Assembly: GCA_009760885.1 (NCBI GenBank)
Contig: CM019708.1
Coordinates: forward strand, 558,001 to 622,000
Source: Achatina immaculata
Lineage: Eukaryota; Mollusca; Gastropoda; Stylommatophora; Achatinidae
DNA length: 64,000 nucleotides
Direction: 5' to 3'
Shown: positions 52,855-64,000 of the stretch, piece by piece
Numbering within the stretch: the first letter of the stretch is position 1
Layout: each line of letters begins with the position of its first letter
Position numbers and translations under genes: made by a program
The notes under the pieces: model-generated
Told to the model about the DNA's origin: nothing
The model's database searches: none
What the model saw: the letters and a program-made list of their open reading frames with translations, nothing else

Positions 52855-53826
52855 CTGTAGCATTGCTAGCAGGACTGTCTATTTTAGTTCGGTGGCATTG
52901 CTAGCAGAACTGTCTATTTTAGTTCCGTGGCATTGCTAGCAGAACTGTCTATTTTAGTTCGGTGGCATTGCTAGCAGAACTGTCTATTTTAGTTCGGTGG
53001 CATTGCTAACAGAACTGTCTATTTTAGTTCGGTGGCATTGCTAACAGAACTGTCTATTTTAGTTCGGTGGCATTGCTAGCAGAACTGTCTATTTTAGTTC
53101 CGTGGCATTGCTAGCAGAACTGTCTATTTTAGTTCGGTGGCATTGCTAACAGAACTATCTATTTTAGTTCGGTGGCATTGCTAGCAGAACTGTCTATTTT
53201 AGTTCGGTGGCATTGCTAGCAGGACTGTCTATTTTAGTTCGGTGGCATTGCTAACAGAACTATCTATTTTAGTTCGGTGGCATTGCTAGCAGAACTGTCT
53301 ATTTTAGTTCGGTGGCATTGCTAACAGGACTGTCTATTTTAGTTCGGTGGCATTGCTAGCAGAACTATCTATTTTAGTTCGGTGGCATTGCTAACAGAAC
53401 TATCTATTTTAGTTCGGTGGCATTGCTAGCAGAACTGTCTATTTTAGTTCGGTGGCATTGCTAGCAGGACTGTCTATTTTAGTTCGGTGGCATTGCTAAC
53501 AGAACTATCTATTTTAGTTCGGTGGCATTGCTAGCAGAACTGTCTATTTTAGTTCGGTGGCATTGCTAGCAGGACTGTCTATTTTAGTTCGGTAGAACTG
53601 CTAGCAGGACTGTCTATTTTAGTTCGGTAGAACTGCTAGCAGAACTGTTTATTTTAGTTCGGTGGCATTGCTAGCAGAACTATCTATTTTAGTTCGGTGG
53701 CATTGCTAGCAGAACTATCTATTTTAGTTCGGTGGCATTGCTAGCAGAACTATCTATTTTAGTTCGGTGGCATTGCTAGCAGAACTATCTATTTTAGTTC
53801 GGTGGCATTGCTAGCAGAACTGTCTG
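52855..53826 (+). repeat. 35-bp tandem array (about 27 units)
   Basis: The unit is ctattttagttcggtggcat plus tgctagcagaactgt. Highly homogeneous, with a few recurring variants (gctaacagaac, gcaggactg) spaced in a repeating order. Confidence 0.95.
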
Positions 53827-53929
53827 CTAGGTATATGGGTAAAGCATCTTTTGAAAAAGCAACCATTTATACAAGCCCAAAACTTAGCAGTTGTCTGCTA
53901 AACAAAATGAGGATAAGCGTTACTTGGAG

Positions 53930-54405
53930 AGACAACATCTTGTTTCTAGACGAAAGAGACAGCATATTGTTTCTAGACGAAAGAGACAAGATCTTGTTTC
54001 TAGACGAAAGAGACAGCATCTTCTTTCAATACAAAAAATACATATCGTTTAAAGACGGAAGAGACAAGATCTTGTTTCAAGACAAAAAAGACGACATCGT
54101 GCTTAAAGGCAGAAGAGACAACATCCTATTTCATAATGAAAGAGAAAACATCTTGTTTCATGACGAAAGAGACATCTTGTTTCAAGATGAAAGAGATAGC
54201 ATCTTGTTTCAAAGCGAAAGAGACAACATCTTGTTTCAAGATGAAAGAGACATATTTTTTTCGTAGGCGAAAGAGACAACATCTTGTTTCATAATGAAAG
54301 AAATACATTCTTGTTTCAAAACGAAAGAGACAACATCTTGCTTCAAGATGAAAGAGACATCTTTTTTGTAGGCGAAAGAGACAACATCTTGTTTCAAGAC
54401 GAAGG
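53930..54405 (+). repeat. 27-bp tandem array (about 17 units)
   Basis: The unit is gacaacatcttgtttcaaga plus cgaaaga. The 154-codon frame with DERDNILFQ repeats is explained by the 27-bp period. Confidence 0.9.
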
Positions 54406-54640
54406 ACCGTAGATAAATGCTGAACCAGAAAAGTGAAATTTATTGACACTTCTCTAACTTGTAATGTCGAAGTAACGAGTTCGAATTATGGATTAACCGC
54501 AGGCAGGGGCAGACCACAAATTTCCCATAATCCTGGTTCACGATACAAAAGTCCATTTATTTACATTCGCTCTATGGACAGAAGAAACCAAATACATGTA
54601 ATTTGTGGTTAGGGATTTGAAGCCCAGAAACCGAACAAAG

Positions 54641-56125
54641 CAAAATAACTTAGAAGTTTTAATACCCAAAGCAAATATACTCGTGTAAACAAACAGACAA
54701 CCGACTTTTTTTTTTCATTTCCGTTTCGTTACCATGGATTCCTGTAGTAAATAATACTTTCCTTTACGACAGTCGCAAACAGGCCGAGAAAGAAAGTAAA
54801 CATGAAGATGGAGAACGTATAAAATGAAATAAAGGAAACATAAAAAAATATATTACCAGAAGAAACGAAACACAATAACGCATCATTACTATGGGTACAA
54901 TGATGGATGTACAAGGCTTTTTAGATGGGCTATATTTAATTCTCTAAAACTAACAGTGCGACAAAGATAAAATGGGAAGGAGGGGGGAAGGGGGGGGGAG
55001 GGATCGGATAAGGAAGGCGAAAGATGACAACAATAATTATAAAATCGAACAAAAGGCGTGCAAAACGATGTTGGCGCTTCTACTCGCACAAGTACATAAC
55101 AGGGATGTAATGATGATAATAATTACGAAGACAGTCGAGGCAGATAGCAAAGCGAGGCGCCATTAGCAGTCGACAGCAGCGGGCCTAATGACACTTGCGT
55201 TTCCGATGGCGTTTTTATTTTCCTGGCTTGCCGACGCGAGTTAAGTACAAAAGACAACGACTCTTACGCCAAGTCAACATCAGCAACAATACAATAATCA
55301 GCCCGCCTCGTTCCAGCCGCAATCTGGCAGGGGAGGGAACCCAGAAATATAATGCGAGCTGGTTCCTTGTCGACGAAAATATCGCAGTCTCTTTTTAAAA
55401 ACAGGAAGACGTTTCGAGAGCTTTTTTTTTTCCCCCTAGTTTCTTTCAAGAAAAAAAAGTCACCAGAATCTAAGACGGGAATACGGGATATAATAATAAT
55501 AATAAAAAGTTCCTCAAAAAAAAAAAAAAAAGCAACAAAAGAAAAAGAAATGACAACCGAAGAAAAAAAAAGCAACGAAACAATAAGAAAAAAAAAACAA
55601 AACAATAAAAATATTGTGACGTACAAAAACAAAGCAGGAAAGGCACGAAACAAAGATAAAAGGAAGCCTTTGAATAGCCGACGAAGAATAAAGTCGGGAT
55701 ACGATGAGAAAATAGAATTACTATCTTAATGAGTCTTCTCTCGTCTAACTCCATCGCTTTAATCAACCCATTTAAAGTCCTAAGTTCCGCTTATGGTGGC
55801 AGCGATAACGACTTAGACAAGATTTTCTCGCACAGAAAAAACGTCGCCCAAAATTTTGTCCGAAACGCGATCTTGTTGAAAGCGTACTGCAAAAAAAAAA
55901 AAAATTGTGGGTATATATTTTTGTGTCTGGTTGTCTGGGGATGGGTTGGGGATGAAGAACAGGGAAGGGGAGGGGACATCGGTTTGTGAAGGTGTTCAAT
56001 AATGAAGGTGAGACCTGATCTGTGAAGGTTCACATCAGCAAAACTGTGAAGGTTTATCTCTATGAGAAAGATAAAGCACGTTGCTACTATAAACAAAAAC
56101 TTCGGTTATAAGCACAAACAAGAAA
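54641..56125 (+). repeat. 1.48-kb tandem duplication, copy 1
   Basis: Begins at aaataacttagaagttttaa. The same sequence restarts at 56127, and matched landmarks are offset by 1482-1486 bp throughout. It contains no recognisable gene. A GC-balanced core at 55130-55350 holds several taatga/cattag homeodomain-type cores, which could be regulatory (speculative). Confidence 0.9.
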
Positions 56126-57600
56126 ACAAAATAACTTAGAAGTTTTAATACCCAAAGCAAATATACTCGTGTAAACAAACAGACAACCGACTTTTTTTTT
56201 TCATTTCCGTTTCGTTACCATGGATTCCTGTAGTAAATAATACTTTCCTTTACGACAGTCGCAAACAGGCCGAGAAAGAAAGTAAACATGAAGATGGAGA
56301 ACGTATAAAATGAAATAAAGGAAACATAAAAAAATATATTACCAGAAGAAACGAAACACAATAACGCATCATTACTATGGGTACAATGATGGATGTACAA
56401 GGCTTTTTAGATGGGCTATATTTAATTCTCTAAAACTAACAGTGCGACAAAGATAAAATGGGAAGGAGGGGGAAGGGGGGAGGGATCGGATAAGGAAGGC
56501 GAAAGATGACAACAATAATTATAAAATCGAACAAAAGGCGTGCAAAACGATGTTGGCGCTTCTACTCGCACAAGTACATAACAGGGATGTAATGATGATA
56601 ATAATTACGAAGACAGTCGAGGCAGATAGCAAAGCGAGGCGCCATTAGCAGTCGACAGCAGCGGGCCTAATGACACTTGCGTTTCCGATGGCGTTTTTAT
56701 TTTCCTGGCTTGCCGACGCGAGTTAAGTACAAAAGACAACGACTCTTACGCCAAGTCAACATCAGCAACAATACAATAATCAGCCCGCCTCGTTCCAGCC
56801 GCAATCTGGCAGGGGAGGGAACCCAGAAATATAATGCGAGCTGGTTCCTTGTCGACGAAAATATCGCAGTCTCTTTTTAAAAACAGGAAGACGTTTCGAG
56901 AGCTTTTTTTTTTCCCCCTAGTTTCTTTCAAGAAAAAAAAAGTCACCAGAATCTAAGACGGGAATACGGGATATAATAATAATAATAAAAAGTTCCTCAA
57001 AAAAAAAAAAAAAAGCAACAAAAGAAAAAGAAATGACAACCGAAGAAAAAAAAAGCAACGAAACAATAAGAAAAAAAAAACAAAACAATAAAAATATTGT
57101 GACGTACAAAAACAAAGCAGGAAAGGCACGAAACAAAGATAAAAGGAAGCCTTTGAATAGCCGACGAAGAATAAAGTCGGGATACGATGAGAAAATAGAA
57201 TTACTATCTTAATGAGTCTTCTCTCGTCTAACTCCATCGCTTTAATCAACCCATTTAAAGTCCTAAGTTCCGCTTATGGCGGCAGCAATAACGACTTAGA
57301 CAAGATTTTCTCGCACAGAAAAAACGTCGCCCAAAATTTTGTCCGATACGCGATCTTGTTGAAAGCGTACTGCAAAAAAAAAAAAAAATTGTCTGTATAT
57401 ATTTTTGTGTCTGGTTGTCAGGGGATGGGTTGGGGATGAAGAACAGGGAGGGGGAGGGGACATCGGTTTGTGAAGGTGTTCAATAATGAAGGTGAGACCC
57501 GATTTGTGAAGGTTCACATCAGCAAAACTGTGAAGGTTTATCTCTGTGAGAAAGATAAAGCACGTTGCTACTATAAACAAAAACTTCGGTTATAAGCACA
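56126..57600 (+). repeat. 1.48-kb tandem duplication, copy 2
   Basis: Differs from copy 1 by only a few substitutions and homopolymer length changes (for example gcagcgataac against gcagcaataac). It leads directly into the 43-bp array, whose first half-unit also ends copy 1. Confidence 0.9.
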
Positions 57601-58146
57601 CACAAGAAAACAGAGACGCTAAACTCTATGTTTATAAGCACAAACAAGCCAAACCATATGTTTATAAGCACAAACAAGAAAACAGAGACGCTAAATTCTA
57701 TGTTTATAAGCACAAACAAGCAAACAGAGACGCCAAAACCCTATGTTTATAAGCACAAACAAGCAAACAGAGACGCCAAAACCCTATGTTTATAAGCACA
57801 AACGAGCAAACAGAGACGCCAAAACCCTATGTTTATAAGCACAAACGAGCAAACAGAGACGCCAAAACCCTATGTTTATAAGCACAAACGAGCAAACAGA
57901 GACGCCAAAACCCTATGTTTATAAGCACAAACAAGCACACATAAGCCAAACCCTATGTTTATAAGCACAAACAAGAAAACAGAGACGCCAAACCCTATGT
58001 TTATAAGCACAAACAAGCACACAGAAGCCAAACCCTATGTTTATAAGCACAAACAAGGAAACAGAGACGCCAAATCCTATTTTTATAAGCACAAACAAGC
58101 CAAACCCTATGTTTATAAGCACAAACAAGCCAAACCCTATGTAGAT
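57590..58146 (+). repeat. Tandem array with 31- and 43-bp units
   Basis: The core is tatgtttataagcacaaaca plus a variable gcaaacagagacgccaaaccc part. The homogeneous 43-bp run lies at 57720-57930. Short units without the second part occur at both ends. Confidence 0.95.
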
Positions 58147-58309
58147 AAATAATGAAATGACATGCACGCACACATGTGAAAAAGCACAAATACAAACATA
58201 CAGAAGCATACACACCAGACAGTTGACAAGGTTACAGTAGCCCTGATACTGTATGTCACCGCGGCACCAGGGGATCTGGTGTAAGTGTTCATATTTTCCT
58301 TGACCTGTC

Positions 58310-59510
58310 AGCCAGAAGTTGATGTGGTCAGCACACTAGAAGATGATTTGGTCAGTACACTAGAAGGTGATGTGGTCAGCACATTAGAAGGTGACGTGGT
58401 CAGCACATTAGAAGGTGATGTGGTCACCAGATTAGAAGGTGATGTGGTCAGCACACTAGAAGTTGATGTGGTCAGCGAACTAGAAGGTGATGTTCTCAGC
58501 ACATTAGAAGGTGATGTGGTCAGCACAATAGAAGGTGATGTGGTCAGCACACTAGAAGGTGATGTGGTCAGCGCACTAGAAGGTGATGTGGTCAGCACAC
58601 TAGAAGGTGATGTAATCAGCACTCTAGAAGGTGATGTGGTCAGCGCACTAGAAGTTGATGTGGTCAGCGCACTAGAATGTGTTGTGGTCAGCACATTAGA
58701 AGTTGATGTGGTCAGAACACTAGAAGGTGATGTGGTCAGCACACTAGACGTTGATGTGGTCAGCGCACTAGAAGGTGTTGTGGTCAGCGCACTAGAAGGT
58801 GATGTGGTCAGCACACTAGAAGGTGATGTGGTCAGCACTCTAGAAGGTGATGTGGTCAGAACACTAGAAGGTGATGTGATCAGCACACTAGAAGTTGATG
58901 TGGTCAGCACACTAGAAGGTGTTGTGGTCAACGCACTAGAAGGTGATGTGGTCAGCACACTAGAAGGTGATGTGGTCAGCGCACTAGAAGTTCATGTGGT
59001 CAGCGAACTAGAAGGTGATGTGGTCAGCACAGTAGAAGGTGATGTGGTTAGCGCAGTAGAAGGTGATGTGGTCAGCGAACTAGAAGGTGATGTTGTCAGC
59101 GAACTAGAAGGTGATGTGGTCAGCGAACTAGAAGGTGATGTTGTCAGCGAAATATAATGTGATGTGGTCTACGCACTAGAAGGTGATGTGGTCAGCGCAC
59201 TAGAAGGTGATGTGGTCAGCGAACTAGAAGGTGATGTGGTCAGCACACTAGAAGGTGATGTAATCAGCACACTAGAAGGTGATGTAGTCAGCACACTAGA
59301 AGTTGATGTGGTCAGCACACTAGAAGGTGTTGTGGTCAACGCACTAGAAGGTGATGTGGTCAGCACACTAGAAGATGATGTGGTCAGCGCACTAGAAGGT
59401 GATGTGGTCAGCGAACTAGAAGGTGATGTGGTCAGCGAACTAGAAGATGATGTGGTCAGCGAACTAGAAGATGATGTGGTCAGCGAACTAGAAAGTGATG
59501 TTGTCAGCAC
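58310..59510 (+). repeat. 24-bp tandem array (about 50 units)
   Basis: The unit is gatgtggtcagcacactaga plus aggt. The period of 24 keeps a GDVVSTLE frame open for 290 and 185 codons on the plus strand and an SPSSVLTT frame on the minus strand, with one plus-strand stop at 59155. No signal peptide, domain or flanking splice sites support a gene. Confidence 0.95.
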
Positions 59511-59534
59511 CACACCTGACCACCTTTTCTTCCC

Positions 59535-59672
59535 CAGATCCGGAAAAAAACCTGGTATTCATTTCTACATTTCGGTAACTGGGGCGCCTGTGGTTGGATT
59601 CGAATCCCCGACTTTCATCATGAGAAATTACTGCACTAACTGCTTCGTCACTCCAAACCCCCCCCCCCAACC
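59535..59672 (-). repeat. tRNA-derived SINE fragment
   Basis: On the minus strand: gtgacgaagcagttagtgca (A-box region) and cggggattcgaatccaacc with a good T-arm (B box). The spacing is tRNA-like. A poly-C tract on the plus strand marks its 5' side. Confidence 0.6.
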
Positions 59673-59705
59673 AAAAAAATGGCGGATATTGTTGAATTAC
59701 ATTCA

Positions 59706-59945
59706 AGTCCTTCTTGTGTAGGGTAAGGTCGAATTTCATGTCCTTCATGTGTAGGGTAGGGTCGAGTTTCAAGTCGTTCATGTGTAGGGTAAGGTCGAAT
59801 TTCAAGTCCTTCATGTGTAGGGTAGTGTCGAGTTTCAAGTCGTTTATGTGTAGGGTACGGTCGAATTTCAAGTCCTTCATGTGTAGGGTAAGGTCGAGTT
59901 TCAAGTCCTTCTTGTGTAGGGTAAGGTTGAGTTTCAAGTCCTGTC
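59706..59945 (+). repeat. 33-bp tandem array (about 7 units)
   Basis: The unit is ttcatgtgtagggtaaggtc plus gaatttcaagtcc. Confidence 0.95.
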
Positions 59946-60285
59946 TTCAAATTGCGAGTAAAAATCGACTTACTACTCTTCACCTCCTCCAGTCGAATTA
60001 AGCCAGATCTTCAATTTGACTTAAATCTGATTGCAAGCCCAAGTGATTCGACCGCTGTTTGCATCTCTGATATAAAGTCTAGCAGTATGCAAGAAAAAAT
60101 GTTTACACAAAAAAGTTTTTAAAATTGTCCCTAAATTCTTCAGTTTTTTTTTGCCCATAATTTGAAAGTCTTCACTCCAAGCTCTTCACAGCTGATGGCT
60201 TCACGAAAAAGACCTTGACAACATAGGAAACATGAACTTAGAAGGGAACCATCACTGTTTTCTTTATTTGCATGACTGTATGTAT
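59946..60285. other. Spacer, nothing recognised
   Basis: No array, exon or element identified. Confidence 0.4.
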
Positions 60286-60299
60286 TACATACACATTAC

Positions 60300-60790
60300 A
60301 TTTACACGTGTGTACGTTTGTATGTATGTATTTATGTATGTATGTATGTAAATATGTATGTGTGTATTATGTAGTATGTATGTATGTATATGTATGTATG
60401 TATATGTATGCATGTATTTATGTATGTAATGTACGCATGTATGTATGTATGTATGTATTTATGTATGTATTATGTACGCATGTAATGTACGCGTGTATGT
60501 ATGTATTTATGTATATGTATATATGTATGTATGTATGTATGTACGTATGTAATGTACGCGTGTATGTATTTATGTATGTATGTATTATGTAATGTATGTA
60601 TATGTATGTAATGTACTTATGTGTGTATTTGTGTACGTATCTATGTATGTGTGTATCCATGTCTATATGTGCATTATGTAAATACATATATATGTATAAA
60701 TGTGTATATAAATTTGTATACACGTATGATAACCGTATGTACATTATAAAATGCATATATATGTATGCATGTATGTGTATGTATGCATTA
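60300..60790 (+). repeat. (TATG)n-rich microsatellite, about 490 bp
   Basis: Interrupted tatg/tgta repeats. Open frames on both strands are low-complexity artefacts. Confidence 0.95.
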
Positions 60791-60945
60791 TCCAAGAATT
60801 TGCTAAATTATCTCCTAAAATACACAGCGAAGAATCAAATTACATCATCAGCCATTTACTGGATACACGTCTAGCATAAAGATCACTTTTTTTCAGTTCA
60901 AGCGCTACGAATGTCAGTGGATTTAAGAACTTTATATTTTGAAAT

Positions 60946-61259
60946 GTACTTGTACGAACTCCCTGTAACTGCGAGCTGTTGTTCTTTTCAGCCGATGCTG
61001 TAGAGATGATGAGGCACAGCATCGTATCGGCGTGGGAGCGGGCTATGGCGGTTACTTTTTCAGTCCCGGAGTACAGCTAAAAAGCAGGCGGTGTGCAATG
61101 TTTCTTTAGCAGACTGCCCTGTTAGTCAGACTAGGCCTATTACTGGGGGTACCACGGAGAGGTAGGACAGGGTCTTGGTCAGCTATGGTTCGCTAACCCT
61201 GACGCTGGCATATGAGCTATGGGTGCTGATTGCCTCATCGGACAAGCGTCTTCATCCCC
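60946..61259 (+). mobile_element. ~315-bp SINE-like element, copy 3, with 13-bp TSD
   Basis: Begins gtacttgtacgaactccctg and ends ggacaagcgtcttcatccc. Flanked by perfect copies of tatattttgaaat at 60933-60945 and 61260-61272. The perfect duplication shows a recent, target-primed-type insertion. Confidence 0.9.
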
Positions 61260-61699
61260 TATATTTTGAAATATGAAAACGTTAAATAACGTAATGATGC
61301 AGTAAACTGAAATGGTATCCGCATGACAGCAACTGATCTCAGATCAATGTTAAATCTAATCTCACCTTATTCTGAACATCTTCCAGTCTTCCATCTGAAA
61401 CTTACCCTGAAGTAGATAAACACTTTCTTCAACTCTCAGACACAACCCAAGCTCTACAACAACTACGACTCTTAGTTGGCACAACACACCTTGCAACAAC
61501 TCAACAACTTGGCCTAAACATTTCAGCAAGACGTTTAATTAACGGACTCGATGAAAATGAAAATAATGGCTCACAGAAAAGCAATGATGATATGCTGACA
61601 GGCTGCCTGGCCATATGTCAATTCAACATACAAACAAGAAACATACCACGTACCCCCAAAAAACAACACCAAGAAGACAATTTCTGCAGAAAAACACAA

Positions 61700-61965
61700 A
61701 CCAGACTACATGTTGACGACCACGGCTACACACGACCGCAGTGGACCACGGCTACACACGACCACAGTGGACCACGGCTACACATGACCACAATGGACCA
61801 CGGCTACACACGACCACACTAGACCACGGCTACACACGACACACTGGACCACGGCTACACACGACCACACTGGACCACGGCTACACACGACCACACTGGA
61901 CCACGGCTACAACGACCACACCGGACCACGGCTACACAAGACCTCACTGGACCACTGTCAGACAA
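61700..61965 (+). repeat. 26-bp tandem array (about 10 units)
   Basis: The unit is ccacggctacacacgaccac plus actgga. Confidence 0.95.
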
Positions 61966-62107
61966 ACACTAACTCGCTCAGCCCAAAAATATATGCCCCT
62001 CACAAGACCCCCAACGTCCTAGAAACTTCTGGAGACTTGGCCCTGGAAATACAAAGATGCCTTCAAACTATGGGCGGTATTTGCCACCCCCCAATATATA
62101 TATATAT

Positions 62108-62218
62108 ACATATTCTTTCTATATATGTCGCAGTATGGGAAGCAATTATATATATATATATTATATATATATATATAATTGCTTCTCATACTGCGACATA
62201 TATAGAAAGAATATGTAC
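62108..62218. repeat. Near-perfect palindrome, about 50-bp arms
   Basis: catattctttctatatatgt then cgcagtatgggaagcaatta on the left is mirrored on the right by taattgcttctcatactgcg and acatatatagaaagaatatg, around an AT-only centre. One clear arm mismatch. It could be a short MITE or a microsatellite-seeded palindrome. Confidence 0.9.
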
Positions 62219-62950
62219 TATTCAATTCAGCTGCTCCTTTATGTATTCTCTTAGAAAATGCATTCAACAGACTAAACTTCTCAAGCGACTTGGAAGTACA
62301 AACACAAGTTTCCTAGGAAACAGACAAAACAAAACTCAGAGAATTGTACACAGGATATTTTAGATCTATAATCGATTATAACCTTCCCGTATAACATCAA
62401 AGAGCTCTCGTCCACAAGTAGACGAAGTCCAGAACCGTTCATTTCAGCTGTGGGGGGGGGGGGGGGAATGAGTTCAACACCCACAGATGCATGTGAAATT
62501 GATACAAACTTAGAACCTCTATGTACAGGAAAAGTCTCGACAGCCATCGCTACCAAACAGAAAAGAAGTGCCACATATCTTTAAAAAAATCATGTTCTTA
62601 AACTCCAGATATCCTCATCGGACTCTTGAAAATTGGATACTAAGAGGAGAACACATCAGAACTAAAATACTCAGTGCAATAAACCTATTTGCCTCCTACG
62701 ACATCAAGACCATCCTACAGTATATACCAAGGCACATGACTATCAGAGACAATGAACGTGCTGACAGTCTGCCAAAGAATGGAGCCACCTTTTCACAGCC
62801 CCACATCCCTGCCAACATGAGAACAGTTAGACACGTTAAGCACTACAGCTACAAGCAGCAGTGGATGGACAGCTTGGCCAGCAACCCCTGGAAGATCCCT
62901 ATATGTATATCTATCAAAGCCCAACCCAGGAGACCACATCAACAGTAGAG

Positions 62951-63139
62951 GCTGCCGACACGTGATACCTCCACCCTCAGTAATCACTTACACAGAGTAG
63001 CCACTGACCACACACCACACACTGCAACAGACGAGAAGAAGAAACTTCTGGACTGCAGTGGAAGATCTTCGGAAGAACCTGATAGTACCAAATTCCTCCA
63101 TCACTGTACGGAGATATAGAGCAGCTGGAAAAAAAAGAC
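62951..63139. other. Spacer between the LINE and the 35-bp array
   Basis: May be the 3' untranslated end of the RNase H LINE. Nothing distinctive. Confidence 0.3.
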
Positions 63140-63690
63140 TTGTATATTCCACTACCTGGCACAAGACTTGTATTCCACCGTATCCACTAACAAGTGAAAA
63201 CAAGGGGAAAAGACTTGTACATTTCACTGTCTGGAACAAGTGAAAAGACTTGTACATTATACTATCTGGAACAAGTGAAAAGACTTGCACATTCAACTGT
63301 CTAGAACAAGTGAAAAGACTTGTACATTCAACTATCTGGAACAAGTGAAAAGACTTGTACATTATACTATCTGGAACAAGTGAAAAGACTTGCACATTCA
63401 ACTGTCTAGAACAAGTGAAAAGACTTGTACATTCAACTATCTGGAACAAGTGAAAAGACTTGTACATTATACTATCTGGAACAAGTGAAAAGACTTGCAC
63501 ATTATACTATCTAGAACAAGTGAAAAGACTTGTACATTATACTATCAGGAACATGTGAAAAGACTTGTACATTATACTATCAGGAACATGTGAAAAGACT
63601 TGTACATTCAACTATCTGGAGCACATGAAAAGACTTGTACATTCAACTATCTGGAGCACATGAAAAGACGTGTACATTATACTATATGGA
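63140..63690 (+). repeat. 35-bp tandem array (about 15 units)
   Basis: The unit is acaagtgaaaagacttgtac plus attatactatctgga. Variants attatactat and attcaactgt recur in order, suggesting a 105-bp higher-order period in 63240-63500. Confidence 0.9.
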
Positions 63691-64000
63691 ACAAGAGAAA
63701 AAGAGTGAAAACTCGAAAACCCAGAGATCGGAGAAGTCAAAAGTCTCGTAACAATCAAATAATATTTGTCGAAACACTTTAAACGGGTTTTCCCATTTTG
63801 TTTATTATATTCAAGTTCTTACACGCAGATAGGTAGGGTCTTATGAATGAGTGATCAGAATAAGTGTTATCTTAGTAGTTTCCCCTGGGAGCAACTGTGT
63901 TAAGAAAACACTTCTCTTAACATAGTCTTGGTAAGACAGGGAACATAGATCTGTTTGCTTAAAAACTCTTACCTACTTCTGTAGCCCAGAAGCCAATAAA
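63691..64000. other. Window end, nothing recognised
   Basis: About 300 bp with no array, exon or element identified. Confidence 0.4.

Larger units (their letters stand above)
61370..62950 (+). mobile_element. LINE remnant with RNase H domain, interrupted by repeats
   Basis: Frames at 62225-62400 show LLKRLGSTNTSFLGN and NKTQRIVHRIF, the usual post-RT region. 62560-62945 encodes the end of an RNase H domain (TILQYIPRHMTIRDNERADS, LPKNGATFSQPH) and a basic tail. An array (61700-61965) and a hairpin (62108-62218) break it, and a poly-G run lies at 62452-62466. RNase H is found in jockey/I-type LINEs. The 5' limit is uncertain. Confidence 0.7.

Noticed and set aside
51640..53826. CRISPR-like direct repeats
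   Set aside because: Units are contiguous tandem copies without unique spacers, and the window is eukaryotic.
53802..54266. 154-codon ORF with DERDNILFQ repeats
   Set aside because: By-product of a 27-bp array.
55352..55729. Lys-rich 125-codon ORF in the duplicated block
   Set aside because: Poly-A-driven composition. The second copy breaks the frame by homopolymer length changes, so there is no sign of selection for coding.
58285..59721. 290- and 185-codon GDVVSTLE repeat ORFs
   Set aside because: Explained by a 24-bp array that is open on both strands. No start context, domain or splice signals support a gene.
60272..60874. Tyr/Cys-rich ORFs on both strands
   Set aside because: Low-complexity translation of a (TATG)n microsatellite.

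Overview
The window is nuclear DNA from an invertebrate animal, most likely a lophotrochozoan such as a gastropod mollusc (inference). The evidence is one split F-box gene with GT-AG introns and very many decayed animal-type transposable elements: mariner, several LINE families, a Penelope-like element with a GIY-YIG domain, a Ty3/gypsy pol fragment and tRNA-derived SINE remnants. More than 20 unrelated minisatellite arrays are also present. There are no prokaryotic operons, CRISPR arrays or rRNA genes.

The only host protein gene I can support runs from 11.5 to 22.1 kb on the + strand. Seven exons (11545-11806, 13339-13575, 14785-14934, 16322-16524, 17688-17825, 20365-20447, 21958-22117) join in frame into a 410-residue protein. 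Its N-terminal F-box and leucine-rich-repeat-like body match the FBXO39 family along nearly the whole length. Its introns hold a LINE fragment and a Penelope arm remnant (intron 1), a 1.2-kb 33-bp satellite (intron 3), a degenerate satellite and a LINE (intron 5), and another LINE tail (intron 6).

Layout: 0-8.6 kb is a dead mariner, a tRNA-like SINE head and LINE remnants. 8.6-11.5 kb is mostly featureless upstream sequence. 11.5-22.3 kb is the F-box gene. 22.5-31.6 kb is a LINE graveyard with an integrase fragment of a Ty3/gypsy element. 31.6-34.5 kb is a 47-bp satellite split by a Penelope-like element with long inverted arms, followed by an A-tailed U2-snRNA-like retrocopy between 69-bp direct repeats. 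35-46 kb is minisatellites, LINEs and a foldback-like inverted pair of 31-bp arrays (40.86-42.04 kb). 47.6-64 kb is dominated by minisatellites, with a recent 1.48-kb tandem duplication (54.6-57.6 kb), copies of a ~315-bp SINE-like element with target-site duplications, and a LINE carrying an RNase H domain.

Most long open frames here are not genes. They lie in arrays whose unit length is a multiple of three (21, 24, 27, 33, 36 bp). The F-box protein, by family knowledge, would be a substrate receptor of an SCF ubiquitin ligase. Everything else looks like mobile or satellite DNA without an intact coding region. All homology statements are by eye, without database searches.
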